A stretch of 64,000 bases of DNA from Catalinimonas alkaloidigena (GCF_900100765.1 NZ_FNFO01000015.1:1-64000), one strand, 5' to 3'. Numbered from the stretch's first letter, positions 44,141-54,125 are shown. Numbers and translations are program-made. The notes: generated by a model from the letters alone, not told the origin.

Positions 44141-44859
44141 GTGACCTTTCTCTTTTCCGATATCTTGGAAGCCTTTTCCGATGAAGTCTTAGCCACCGAA
44201 GCCGAGGCCAAAGCCGCCCGGCAGATCCTGACATGCCGTGCTGAGAATCCTGATTGCAGGCGATGCGATGCTTGCAAGTTCCCCCCTTGAATTGCTGGAA
44301 TCTCTGGAAATCGTCGCGGCCACGATGCCCGAGGTTGACCGAAAAACGAAGCATCAGGTGCTGAAAATGTGGGAGTCTCAACATCCTATGAACGAAAACG
44401 TGCTCGACGGCTTGATGTGCTACATCGAGAGAGGTGTAAAACACTACCGCGATGAAGTGCGACGGCATCTGGAAGAGAAGGCTGACTGGGAGCGGAAGCG
44501 CGACGAATGGAACGAGCCTTATCTATCCATGCTCGCAGCGAGCGAGACGATATAAGAAGCTGACCGAAGTAATCCAAGGCTCGCCCCTAGTTGGGGGACT
44601 GGAAAAGAGGTGGGCGGAGAGTCTGTGGCAGGTCATCGGCATATCGCAGGTGACGCACCCTGAGCGGGATGGTATTATGTTCCGAGATAAGGGGCAGATG
44701 GAAACGTTGATGCGTGACGGTGAGTGGATGTGCCTCAAAGAGCACGCCGACCCTATGCAAGGCCGCTGGCTGATTAAGACCTACGATTTGCGGCTATGCC
44801 TCTTTAACGGGGGGCCGGTCGGCTGGGCAGCTACGAATCTTTCTTTTGCTAGTCTGTAG
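44141..44859 (+). pseudogene. phage-region protein with zinc-knuckle-like motif, two frameshifts
   Basis: Three frames join into one protein of about 238 residues. From the GTG at 44141: MTFLFSDILEAFSDEVLATE, then ILTCRAENPDCRRCDACKF with a C-x6-C-x2-C-x2-C pattern. Dropping one C from the C6 run (44280-44286) joins LELLESLEIVAATMPEVDRK and a charged helical segment up to 44555. Dropping one base near 44553 joins YKKLTEVIQGSPLVGGLEKR and then GRWLIKTYDLRLCLFNGGPV to the stop at 44857-44859. The three parts abut without gap, so one decayed gene is likelier than three. Family unknown. Confidence 0.5.
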
Positions 44860-45085
44860 GAGGGGGACGGAAGTAGATACCCTCCCCCAAAATAAACTTG
44901 CTTAAAACACTCAATCTTCTAGGAACTGATCCATGTTTTTTGTAATCTAGTGGTATAGGGTGCACCTTTCTGTCCTTCGCAATCCCCTCGCGCAACCGCC
45001 CTGAAAACCCTCTATTTTCGCTGCACACCTAAAAGTGGGTATACAGCAGACTATATTCAGTTTACCGTCAAAAATTGAAATATTC

Positions 45086-45959
45086 ATGGAATCCTACACT
45101 ATTTCCATGCCCGTTGGGGAGTTCTACCCTCTGCATGTTATCGCCTGGTCACTGGCATCTGCGGCGCGACAAACTGGTTCAATCCTTGCGCCACGCTACG
45201 AAGCAGTTGAGGAGTTTACCCAGGTTGATCCAACCCAAAAAGATGTAACCCTTCAACTTACCCACGAGCGAGTAACCGATATTTTACTTGTATTGCGTCC
45301 CATTGAGAACTACCCCGTCCCCTCCCTGCGGCAAATGTTGAAAACGATGGAACCGGCACGGCACAGCCTTTATGAGAGGTTCCTTGATGTGGCGCTGTCT
45401 TATGGTTACCAGCATTCGCCGTTGGTCGTGGAGGAAATGACCATTACCCCCCTTATCTCTAAAAACATGCCTACTACCCCCGGTCACGTCGCGTTAGACG
45501 TCGACAATTCGGGCGCTGCTGCTGTTTTGTCTGGCGCAGGCGCTCCCCTTGAACCTCCTTCAGGAGCAAGACCACTTGCAGGACCAGTATAACCTAATGC
45601 TGGCCAAGAAGCGCGAAGCCGAGAAAGCGGCTGTTGATAAGGAACTAAGCGACCTGCTGAAGTACAAACTCGACCGAAGTGAATCACCTTGGGAAGACCA
45701 GGTGCAACACGCGGCCATCGATGTACTCAATTCCGATGTTCAACATTACCTCGACAACGGCGGCACGCGGAAAATGACGCCCGAGCAACTCCACATCATC
45801 AATGGGAAGATGCGGCGGGTGGAAGCCCTCAAGGCCAAAACCGATGTTTGGCTTCTAACAAAACAAAAAGGGGTACCCTCGTCTAAAGAGTACCCCCCTT
45901 TTTATATTTCTGTCATACCCATAGGACGGTATAATCCCAAAATACCTCTATTTTCTTAA
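45086..45959 (+). pseudogene. phage-region protein with coiled coil, one homopolymer frameshift
   Basis: The first part, from the ATG at 45086 (MESYTISMPVGEFYPLHVIA), has a globular region and a Ser/Ala/Pro-rich linker, and stops at 45592. Dropping one C from a C4 run (near 45545-45548) joins PLNLLQEQDHLQDQYNLMLA and then KKREAEKAAVDKELSDLLKY, a coiled coil, followed by MTPEQLHIINGKMRRVEAL. The end of the frame runs through a terminator-like hairpin (45866-45904), so the true C-terminus may be a few residues shorter. About 290 residues when repaired. Family unknown; it resembles phage structural or scaffold-type proteins only in composition. Confidence 0.45.
45866..45904 (+). terminator. terminator-like hairpin
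   Basis: AAAAAGGGGTAC and GTACCCCCCTTTTT arms around a 12-13-base loop, with a T run at the 3' end; also A-rich at the 5' end, so it could act on both strands. It lies inside the last codons of the frameshifted gene at 45086. Confidence 0.55.
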
Positions 45960-46146
45960 AAAAGCAAAAGAAAGGGGGTGCCACCAGTTCAGGTACACGC
46001 CCCTTTAGAGAACACAGACGATTCCTCCCAAAATCGGCTGCATAGACATACAATTACAAACGCCCCGCAAGTTGCTTCGCAATGTTTGGGCATACAATGC
46101 GCTAATTACCAGATTCTTACCTACCTGCTTTCTCATCTTAGGGTAC

Positions 46147-46175
46147 AAAAAAACCAGCGTTTGTGCAGACGCTGG
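46147..46175 (-). terminator. minus-strand terminator
   Basis: CCAGCGT (46154-46160) and ACGCTGG (46169-46175), perfect 7-bp stem with 8-base loop, preceded on the plus strand by A7 (46147-46153), which is a T run for minus-strand transcripts. No protein gene is supported upstream of it on that strand. Confidence 0.55.
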
Positions 46176-46294
46176 CTAGGAGATTGCCTTTTCTTCGGAT
46201 GGCTTGGTTTTTTTGACGGGAGGATAAATAACTATCCGAGAACTGGTGGCAGTGAACTTCAAAGATAGTAGTCTTTCTCCAGATTATCGTCCAC

Positions 46295-46323
46295 AAAAAA
46301 GGCCAGTGCTCGCATCACTGGCC
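46295..46323 (-). terminator. minus-strand terminator
   Basis: GGCCAGTG (46301-46308) and CACTGGCC (46316-46323), perfect 8-bp stem with a 7-base loop, preceded by A6 on the plus strand, so again oriented for the minus strand. It lies 120 bases upstream (in transcription) of the previous terminator. Confidence 0.6.
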
Positions 46324-46464
46324 CCTCATAGACACTTCTAGTCAGCCTCGAATAGGGGAAACGCACACCCCCATTCAAGTAGTTAAATATTGCATTTTTA
46401 TCTATATTACATACAATTAATGTGTTGCTGATACTACGCCGTAGCATTTCCTCTTCTCTTTCTC

Positions 46465-49273
46465 ATGCCCGCATCACCCACCAAGCGCTTGCAAAAGATT
46501 CATACGTATTTGTTAGAATCCGGTCCCACGGATGTGCCGCAAGATTTTTCGCAATTCGAGCAAAAGTTTTATGCAAACGAGCAAATCCAACATAGTATCC
46601 ACCGTTACTTGGTGGATCAGCAGACTGACGCCTCGGCTGATTTCAGTCAGTTGATGGGGCATTGTCTAAAAGAAAAGGTCCATCTTCCACAGGTTCTACC
46701 AATCCCTCGCCGCCGCCGTCCGAGCCTTCGTCAGCGAGTGGAACGGCTAATGTATCATCCGATTTTCTGCCGCTGTTGCAGGGGATGCTACCCAGGTAAG
46801 CCGCGTGGTCAAGCGACCGGGATCGGAAGTTGTACCCATCACCTACCGAAACGAGGATATCGGTTTTATCGGTGGCATTGCGGAAGGCATGGACCAGGCC
46901 CAACACGCCCGACGGGATGCCGAATTGCTGACCATTGCCAGCCTACCGCAGGCAGAACGCATTCGATTTTTCGAGGCGGAGTATTACCACGACACGCGAC
47001 GAGCGCAGCGACTGGAGGAGCGGGGAGAAGCTGACGAAGAAACCGGACTGACCAGCGGCCGAGGCATCTGCAACTTGATTGGTGGCGTAGCGGGAGACAT
47101 CAGCGCCGTGACTGCCGCCACGTTTGCGTGTGGACCTGTTGCCGGAGTGAATACCGCTATCGGTAGCGGTATTCACTCCGGCAAGGGGAAGGCTACCGGC
47201 AAGCCTATTTTTCAGGCTCGTAGTCAGGGGCTGACCCCGGAACAGGCGGATGCGATGCACATTGCCCTGAAGGCTTCGAACGTTTCAGCGGCCGCAGGAG
47301 GGCTAGAGGGAGCGGCTGGTGCCGTAACCGGTGGACTGAGTAAGACGGCCAGCAAACCGATTGAAAATGCCATAATTCGCAAGGGCGTGGAGATGGGCGT
47401 AAAAGCGGGAGTAGATGCCGCCACCGCGTCAGCCCTGCAAGCGGGAGAGTGAAAAGCACGATGATTTCCGGTCTATCTGACGGCGAAGCGGATAACGGAG
47501 ATGCTGCAAAACCAGGCCATTGCCGACTACGCAGAGCAGATTGCCCGCAACCCCGACATCAAGATCAGCCGCACAGAAAGAAAAGGATATACCCAACTGA
47601 AAGCCGGCAACCGCCCGATCTATGGGGCGCTTACGAACAAATGGTCGCCCAACTTCATTGCTGAAGATTTCAAAGGCTTTTTCTACGGCAATGAGTTAAT
47701 GAACACGCTTTACGACGCCTTCCGGATCTACGACCGCACGCAGTTGCGGCAGTTCCTCAAGCGCTATTACACAATATTTTCACCGATAGTGCAGCTAGGG
47801 AACGCGACCGGCAACTACGCCTTTGCATTTCTCGCCGGTATTGATCCGTTAAGCTTATCCTCCCACCTTCCTGAAGCCATCCGCCAGGTGCGCGGCCAGG
47901 GAACCGAGTACATGGAACTAGTAAAATCGGGTATCGTGCAAAGCGACGTAGTGACGGCCGATCTGTTGCCTTTGTCCGGACATGCGCGTAATGTGCTGAC
48001 CAAAACCCAGGAAGCAAAGAACACGCTCCGTAGCACCGCCGAGAAGGCGGATAAAGCGATTGCTGACCTTTATCAGGGCAGCGACGATGTAGCCAAATTA
48101 TCGGCTTACATCGCCCTGACGCGCGATTATCGATACAAGCCGGATAAGGCGAAAGAGCTTGTTTACCGTGCCTTTCAAAACTATGCAACGGTTGGTAAGG
48201 CGTACGACTTTGCCAGCAAAACGCCCATCGTGGGCAACCCTTATGTCAAGTTCGTGGCCGACCTCGCCCGCATCCTTAAGAACGCCACCACCACCCGGCC
48301 GCTTTCGACCATGATGTTCTTGATGCTGCTGCGAGGGGTGGCAGATCTGGCCAGCGAGCTATCAGGCGAGGCGGAGGAGAACAAGAAAGAGCGAGAAGCC
48401 CGCAAGTTCATTCCAAAAATTAAGCTCCCTGTTGAATTGCCCTATGTCGGCAACGAAATACCCCTCTTGTGGCAGACGAAATGGGGCGAGGTGAACGTGG
48501 CCAGGTTCTTAAGCCCGTATTATCTCTACGATCGAGGCGACGCAGGCAGCGCCGTAGAGGACTTCACCAAATTTATGCCGTACCAACTCCAAAGTACAGA
48601 CACGCAGACGCCGGGTATTGAAACACTGATGCCGGAATTCTCCGACGTGCTATTAGGTCCGCTCGTGTCGCTGGCGTTTGACAAGGATTTCAGGGGCAAG
48701 AGCATCCGCGATCCGGAGGGCAATCGGTTTCGCTCCTCCGGAGCTACGACGGAAGAACAGGCGTTGAATGCAGTCAATTACATTGCCCGTTCCTACATTC
48801 CGCTCTTCCCCAGTGCGCAGGACATGTACAATGCTTACCAGGGCAACCCGGACTATTATGGACGCGAGCGGAGTTTAAGCCAGGCCATACTAAACAACTT
48901 CATCAAGGTGCAGGAATTCGGCGATAAGCAGTTACAAGAAACGGCAACGCGAGACATTGAATATCTGGTCAGCCGCTTCGAACAATTCAACCGGCAGATT
49001 TCAACGATCAACAACCAGGCGAAAGCCGAGGCTGTAGAGATCCGCAACGGCAAAGGAGATACGGCAACCAAGAAACGGCGGTTGGATGAGTTACTGCAAC
49101 GGCGGAACAAGCGGATTGCCGACCAACTCACCGAACAGGCTGAAGTGGTCAAGGAACTGGAAGAGAAGGTGAGGGCATACCGCTACGACCGGCGTAACAT
49201 CGGCGAGGCGATCCGGCAGGCGGGGAAGGAAGCTGAGAGGCGAGGGTGGGCGCTGGAAGCTGACCCCAACTAG
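46465..49273 (+). pseudogene. large phage polyvalent/virion-type protein, at least four frameshifts
   Basis: One protein of about 930 residues is spread over several frames. N-terminus: MPASPTKRLQKIHTYLLESG with two short repeats ending in DFSQF-like motifs (46543-46660), as in internal virion proteins. Repairs: one T added after 46650 gives FDGALSKRKGPSSTGSTNPS, one G added in the G4 run near 46783 gives DATQVSRVVKRPGSEVVPIT, one G removed near 47445 and one base added near 47500 give SEKHDDFRSI and LTAKRITEMLQNQAIADYAE. The C-terminal 590 residues are open (SPIVQLGNATGNYAFAFLAG, LFPSAQDMYNAYQGNPDYYG, then a coiled coil) and resemble the large polyvalent-protein C-terminal domain (LPD38-like) of phages. 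Named from memory; moderate confidence. Confidence 0.55.
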
Positions 49274-49276
49274 ATA

Positions 49277-50554
49277 TTATTTGAAGAAATCACCGGCAGT
49301 TATAGGTTGCGATTCCATGTTTCCCCCTACTACCGGATACAATGTAATTTCGTATATGGAATAACCCTCTTGTGTCTGCTGGAGTCTTATGAGATCGTCG
49401 TATTGCGCCGATTGGCTGAAGCCGGGAGAGGTATCAAAAAAGCCGGTAATTCTACCCATTACTAAGGCATCTGGATTCCAATCATTGCCATAGAACGTTT
49501 TAATATAATAAGTGCCGTTGGGTATACTTGTCATTTTAAATGAGTCTCCGGCTCTTATGTATTCATTCCTGATTGTTTTATTAGAATTGTAATTAGTTAA
49601 GCAAACAACAACATCAGCATCTTGCCCATTCTGGATGGTTATTTGGTTGTAGTAATTCTTGTCATATATCCCTTTGCCAAAGTAATTGTCGTAAGGAGAA
49701 TCACCAGTATTCAATTGATTGTTTTTCCATTTGCTTGCTAGCGGCTTATCGACAACATACATATTACTGTTATTTTCAACTGCATTGCCGATTTCGGTGG
49801 CCTTGTTGCTATTGGCCGAAACTTGGCTGGTCTCTGTTTTATATGGCATTGTTCTCACTTTCGGAAACTCTTCTTCCTTTGAGAAAATATTATAGCCTAC
49901 TATTAAGCAAATGAGAAGCGCAGCGGCGATATATCTCATATTATTTCTAGTCCAATACCATCCATCGGCTCTCTTTTGCAGAGAGATTTGAGCCTTCAAG
50001 CACTGATGCATTTCCACTATTAGATCATTGCCCCGAGCTACTTTTACAAGCTGGCCGACATAATGATTTCTCTCCCTTGCATTCAAGAATCTTAATAAGG
50101 GGGGGACGCTGAGGACAAACTCTCTATTCAGGTGATAGGGAACATATAAGTATAAATCGATTAAATCATCATTCAGTACCCTCGAAAGATACTCAGCTAT
50201 AGCCTCCGTCTTGACCTTAGCTGTTTGCAAATGCCGAACCCCATTACCCATCTGTCTGAGATTAGAGATAATTACAGTAATAAGTTCTTCGGGCGAAGGT
50301 TCCCGGCTTTCTTGTGCTCGCTTTTCTTCTCGTACAGCCCCCCTTTTATTGATCGCCTCATCATATGCCTCACGACTATATTCATCCATGAGAACGTCAT
50401 ACGCCTCCTTCACTTCCCTAAACATATGTTCGAAAAAGGGATCGTTGAAATTTTGATCAGGATGAATTTTTAGGGCCAGTTTTCTGTATGCTTGCTTTAT
50501 TTCTTGCTGACTAGCGTTGCGTGAGATGCCCAGTGTGGAGTAATAATCCTTCAT
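49277..50554 (-). CDS. membrane-anchored J-domain (DnaJ-like) protein
   Basis: A 425-residue protein with a canonical J domain at residues 1-65 (HPD at 31-33 in [31 protein letters not shown]), a middle region, one membrane segment at 207-224 ([17 protein letters not shown]), and a C-terminal domain of about 200 residues rich in Asn and Tyr that should face the periplasm ([34 protein letters not shown]). A cytoplasmic J domain would recruit DnaK while the C-terminal domain acts outside. The zinc fingers of true DnaJ are absent. It is 28 bases downstream of a small lipoprotein gene and convergent with the phage-like gene, 3 bases away. AT-rich relative to neighbours. Confidence 0.85.
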   Translation of the reverse strand: MKDYYSTLGISRNASQQEIKQAYRKLALKIHPDQNFNDPFFEHMFREVKEAYDVLMDEYSREAYDEAINKRGAVREEKRAQESREPSPEELITVIISNLRQMGNGVRHLQTAKVKTEAIAEYLSRVLNDDLIDLYLYVPYHLNREFVLSVPPLLRFLNARERNHYVGQLVKVARGNDLIVEMHQCLKAQISLQKRADGWYWTRNNMRYIAAALLICLIVGYNIFSKEEEFPKVRTMPYKTETSQVSANSNKATEIGNAVENNSNMYVVDKPLASKWKNNQLNTGDSPYDNYFGKGIYDKNYYNQITIQNGQDADVVVCLTNYNSNKTIRNEYIRAGDSFKMTSIPNGTYYIKTFYGNDWNPDALVMGRITGFFDTSPGFSQSAQYDDLIRLQQTQEGYSIYEITLYPVVGGNMESQPITAGDFFK

Positions 50555-50582
50555 TGTCTAATGGTCATACTGAAAAATGCTA

Positions 50583-50807
50583 TCACCTAATAGGTGGCTT
50601 ACACACCTTGCAAGGACTATATCTCTTAGCTGCATTTGGTAAAGACACCGCCCTTTTACTCATCCGCAGGTACCGGCAGTTCTCTTTGTGATACTTGCTA
50701 CCGGTGGCAGTGATATAGACGGTAGTTTGGTCGGTTACATCCTCGCACGCGACCAGAGATGTAAAAGCCAGTAAAAGAAACCATTTAAAGACCAGGTGTT
50801 TGTTCAA
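50583..50807 (-). CDS. small lipoprotein with Cys motif
   Basis: A 74-residue protein with a lipoprotein-type signal (MNKHLVFKWFLLLAFTSLVA then C, lipobox LVAC at residues 18-21). The mature part is a compact domain, VYITATGSKYHKENCRYLRM and then SLPNAAKRYSPCKVCKPP, a known small family pattern (G-x-K-Y-H-x-x-x-C-x-x-L ... C-x-x-C) whose Cys/His residues suggest metal binding. It precedes the J-domain membrane protein on the same strand and probably shares its transcript. Confidence 0.8.
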   Translation of the reverse strand: MNKHLVFKWFLLLAFTSLVACEDVTDQTTVYITATGSKYHKENCRYLRMSKRAVSLPNAAKRYSPCKVCKPPIR

Positions 50808-51090
50808 CGCCGGTAGGTTTTGTGACTAATGTGCCTCCCTATATTTCTGCTTTGTATTCAAATGTGCAGAGGAGGCGGAAAGATATAGGATCAGCGTCCC
50901 TTCAGTCAATACCTATTTTTCAGTATTCTGTGCGCGTCTCACGGGGGAGTAACTGTCTAAACACCGGGGGCCATCCATCCCGCCCCCGAATTGATCTGAC
51001 ATGACCGGGTACCCCCGAAATTGAAAATCCACACCACCTATACCAACCACCAAACCCACGCTCCCCGATCTGCCCGCCGAAACTGCCCTC

Positions 51091-51429
51091 ATGTTGTCGG
51101 CCGTCGTCTCTCCCAAAGTCGCCCGTGAACTGGGCAAGGGTACCCCCTTACGTCCGCTGGACTTCTCTATTCTATCTATGCTCTATGGTGCGGGCGGACA
51201 TGGCGTAAAGCTGTACCTCATCCCCAAGACGGGCCTAGCCCATTACCGCAATGTGCTGCAACGTGTCGAGGTACTGGAGGAACAAAAGCTAATCGAAATC
51301 TATCGGCCGAATACCAAGACTGCACGCTGGGCCCGCCTGACGCCGACAGGAATGCTGCTAACCCACCGCTACTTCACCGAAGTACAAAGGGCGGTAAATC
51401 TAATGAAGTACGTGGGAGTAGCGGCGTAA
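51091..51429 (+). CDS. small winged-helix protein (MarR-like)
   Basis: A 112-residue product with the features of a winged helix-turn-helix: FSILSMLYGAGGHGVKLYLI, HYRNVLQRVEVLEEQKLIEI and a wing TARWARLTPTGMLLTHRYF. It may be a plasmid or phage regulator with a single DNA-binding domain. The start is uncertain (ATG 51091, reading MLSAVVSPKVARELG). Isolated gene between the lipoprotein and the T9SS cargo gene. Confidence 0.55.
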   Translation: MLSAVVSPKVARELGKGTPLRPLDFSILSMLYGAGGHGVKLYLIPKTGLAHYRNVLQRVEVLEEQKLIEIYRPNTKTARWARLTPTGMLLTHRYFTEVQRAVNLMKYVGVAA

Positions 51430-51907
51430 CCTAACCTACACGCACGCTAAATGCTAGAGATCCGTAATCGGTTAATTTGAGATCATTCTAACAATATTTT
51501 GGATCTTTCTTTTATTGAACTCGCGGCCTGCCTTTAATTGATCGGGGAGAGTGCCTATCTGCTTGATAAAGAGCCTTGTAAGTCCCACCCCCTCCGCTAC
51601 GCGTCTTTTTGTTTTTGTCCCCCAATCCCACAGGGATAGTACATGATTATTTCCTGCTGCATGGTGATGGTTCATCGCCTTTAAGGCGTGTCTTGTGACA
51701 CTAATCTTCTAAAAAAAATGCCTCTACGAAGAGACTTCTTACATTGTTAGCGTTTTTGTCTATCAGGAGACCATAGTTCATTGAGGCCCAATACTTTTGC
51801 CCCACAATTTTTATGGCTTCAACTTTTTAACCTATTAATGATATCCTTTAGCTTTTCAAATCAAATGTTCAAAGGTTATTATTTGGCTTTTTTTCATATT
51901 TATAGTA
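51430..51907. other. intergenic, AT-rich, no supported gene
   Basis: About 480 bases. A minus-strand open stretch at 51472-51675 (containing VGLTRLFIKQIGTLPDQLKA) is protein-like but unrecognised and could be a remnant. The region just before 51908 is strongly AT-rich and may hold the promoter or an extended signal peptide of the next gene. Confidence 0.35.
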
Positions 51908-52540
51908 ATGGGTTTTGTGAGTCGGGCTTATGCCCAGTACCCCTGTGATACTTTAATACACAGAACGAGTACGATCCCCAGGATAGCGCAAGTGGGCGCT
52001 TCCGAGGTGGTCATGGGAGTGGTAGACTTTCAGGTCCACGTGACGGAAGAGGAGGTATATGCCGAATGGCGGTTTTTGCCTTGCTTCGAGGTCAGCCGCT
52101 TTGTGTTGGAACGCTCCCGCAATGGGTTTACCTTTGAGCCGGTTGGCGAGGTTCAGCACCTGCCAAGTCGCGTGGCAAATAAATACCGGCTGACGGACCG
52201 CCATCGGTGGGGAGGCGTGACGTATTACCGCCTCAAACTAGTATCCGCAGTAGAACAGGTGGAATACACCTCCCCGGTAGCGATCCGGGTAACGAGGAAG
52301 CGGCTGGTTTTATCCCCGAATCCCTGGCAGGGGCAGGGGCGACTCTCAATCAATGCCTCGCTGCCCGGTCAAGAGTGTCGCATTGTTTTTCTTGATTTTA
52401 GTGGGCATCTGGTGTATGAGTCTCTACTGCAAGAGCCTTACTTTGCGCTACCGGAAGAACAGTTTGAGCCGGGTATCTACTATTATCGAATTTATACCCC
52501 CTTGGAGGTATTGGGACAAGGCAAATGGAAAGTAGACTGA
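51908..52540 (+). CDS. secreted protein with type IX secretion sorting domain
   Basis: A 210-residue exported protein. The C-terminal 70 residues are a type A T9SS sorting domain: LVLSPNPWQGQGRLSINASL, then VFLDFSGHLVYES, FEPGIYYYRIYT and a final GQGKWKVD. T9SS carries such proteins across the outer membrane of Bacteroidota. The N-terminus from the ATG 51908 is only a short signal end (MGFVSRAYAQ); the same frame is open and hydrophobic upstream (KVIIWLFFIFIVMGFV) without an ATG, so the true start may be a rare codon upstream. The middle is a fibronectin-like or beta-sandwich region typical of short T9SS cargo. Confidence 0.85.
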   Translation: MGFVSRAYAQYPCDTLIHRTSTIPRIAQVGASEVVMGVVDFQVHVTEEEVYAEWRFLPCFEVSRFVLERSRNGFTFEPVGEVQHLPSRVANKYRLTDRHRWGGVTYYRLKLVSAVEQVEYTSPVAIRVTRKRLVLSPNPWQGQGRLSINASLPGQECRIVFLDFSGHLVYESLLQEPYFALPEEQFEPGIYYYRIYTPLEVLGQGKWKVD

Positions 52541-52710
52541 CGAACCAGGTGTTAACCGAAGAGGACACGCTAAGGAGTACGGCGTCTTATGATCGGGCCT
52601 TTCAGCAAGTGAGTCAACAACGACTCCCCTGGTGGCGCAAGCTGCTGTACTCCCCCTCCACGAATTACCAATGGCAGCACCGGCAGGCGGAGCGAGTCAG
52701 GAAGCGATGA
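52525..52710 (+). CDS. small basic protein, uncertain
   Basis: A 61-residue frame overlapping the end of the T9SS gene by 16 bases (ATG inside GGCAAATGG). It is basic and polar (SYDRAFQQVSQQRLPWWRKL, WQHRQAERVRKR). No family is recognised, and the second half coincides with one arm of a strong inverted repeat, so it may be chance. Confidence 0.25.
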   Translation: MESRLTNQVLTEEDTLRSTASYDRAFQQVSQQRLPWWRKLLYSPSTNYQWQHRQAERVRKR

Positions 52711-52735
52711 AAGGCCACGTTGCCATTGGTAATTC
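52662..52735. repeat. 15-bp perfect inverted repeat
   Basis: GAATTACCAATGGCA (52662-52676) and its exact complement TGCCATTGGTAATTC (52721-52735), separated by 44 bases. It lies between the T9SS gene and the recombinase gene. It could be a terminator-like structure, the core of a small mobile element, or a binding site for the recombinase. Confidence 0.6.
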
Positions 52736-52893
52736 ATAGAAGTATCATAAACTAATAGTTGTAGTAGCATGTCGAGAAGAAAGGGGCGGCTTATGAGTTC
52801 GGCCCCCTTTTCCTTGCTCTTAATACGAACATTTTCGTAGTTTCAACGATTCTGACAAATCATCATTTGTAGACCTTTGAAAGATCAGGCCGT

Positions 52894-54117
52894 TTGAGTA
52901 TCTTGCTATTATACCCCTTAGCAACACTATTCTCCTTGTCAGCAGTCCTCACCCCCGCCTCGCGTGACTCTCATCCACTCGCCCCAAGCCACACGAAGAC
53001 GCTCACCACCGAGCAAGCTATTAGCTACTTCCGCGCTACGCTGAAGAAGCCGAACAACTACCTTTCCATTGCTAGGCGGTACGTCGAGTTCTGCCAGCAG
53101 CATGACTATGCGATTGATCCCATCAGCCTGAGCCTGTTCATCAAAGGGAAGGCGGGGCGACCTCTCGCGGCGAGCGTGGCCAGCGCCGCCCGCAAGTTTG
53201 TCCGCTTCTGCCAGGAGCATGGCATTACCCGCATCCTGCCGGAAGATCAGCAACCCAAATTTGCGGATGATCTGCATGAGTACGTACAGGCGTTTTTGCA
53301 GCACCATAGCAGCCTACGCGGGGAGAAGTCGGCGCAAACCTACTCGGTCGGCATCCGGATGTTTTTAGAGTTCCTGCAAGAGCGAGGGTTGCCGTTCCAC
53401 GGTCCTACCCTGAAGCTGTTCCGCAACCAGGCCAGCGCCGAGGGCAAGAGCGCCTTCACGGTGAACAACTATCTCTCCGCCGTCCGGCAGCTGGCGAAGT
53501 GGACGCTGGACAACCGAGACAAATACGACTTCACCGCCGAGCAACTCGACGGCTTACGCGACGTGGCCAGCGTCAAGGGGCTGGAGTGCAATACGAAAGC
53601 CTACTACAAAGAACCCCTCACCGAGGCGGAACGGCAACACCTGCTGGCCACCGTGACCGCTCCGCGTGCGAAAGCGGCAATTGCCCTGATGGCCTACTCG
53701 GGGTTGCGGATCGTGGAAGTGGCACGCCTGGAGCGTAGCGACGTGAAAGAGAAGGAAGGAATTGTGATGGTGTTAGGCAAAGGCAAGCGCACCAAGCAGC
53801 CGGTTCGCCTGTTTGACGTGGCGGCAGACGCGCTCCACGACTGGATGACCGAGGTGGAGGGAAAGCGGCTGTTTGACGTGAGTACGGATATGCTCCGCAA
53901 AGAAATCAACCAGTGGCTACGCCGTGCCGATCTGAAACGCGAGGGCATCAGTGCCCACAGCCTGCGCCACACGGCCGCGCAGGTGTTGATCCAAAAGGGC
54001 GTCGATCCCATCTATGTGCAGCGCCAGCTACGGCATGCCCAGTTTACTACCACACAGGTGTACATCAACAAGGAGACCGAGAAGCAGTACCTAGAGGCGT
54101 TGCCCACGGGAATGTAG
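52894..54117 (+). CDS. tyrosine recombinase / integrase
   Basis: A 407-residue site-specific recombinase. The catalytic core shows Arg I in GLRIVEVARLERSDV, the His-x-x-Arg box HSLRHTAAQVL, and the final RQLRHAQFTTTQVYINKE with the nucleophilic Tyr (VYI). Two successive SAM-like core-binding regions precede it: about residues 38-115 (TTEQAISYFRATLKKPNN) and 120-210 (LHEYVQAFLQHHSSLRGEKS), so this protein carries an extra N-terminal domain. The start is uncertain: a TTG at 52894 opens the frame with a hydrophobic stretch, and a later non-ATG start is possible. It is intact, unlike the remnant at 55682, and is likely the enzyme that moved this region. Confidence 0.9.
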   Translation: MSILLLYPLATLFSLSAVLTPASRDSHPLAPSHTKTLTTEQAISYFRATLKKPNNYLSIARRYVEFCQQHDYAIDPISLSLFIKGKAGRPLAASVASAARKFVRFCQEHGITRILPEDQQPKFADDLHEYVQAFLQHHSSLRGEKSAQTYSVGIRMFLEFLQERGLPFHGPTLKLFRNQASAEGKSAFTVNNYLSAVRQLAKWTLDNRDKYDFTAEQLDGLRDVASVKGLECNTKAYYKEPLTEAERQHLLATVTAPRAKAAIALMAYSGLRIVEVARLERSDVKEKEGIVMVLGKGKRTKQPVRLFDVAADALHDWMTEVEGKRLFDVSTDMLRKEINQWLRRADLKREGISAHSLRHTAAQVLIQKGVDPIYVQRQLRHAQFTTTQVYINKETEKQYLEALPTGM

Positions 54118-54125
54118 GCGCTGTA

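Noticed and set aside
48526-49152. Minus-strand open frames opposite the phage polyvalent gene
   Set aside because: Serine- and arginine-rich shadow translations of the real plus-strand frame.
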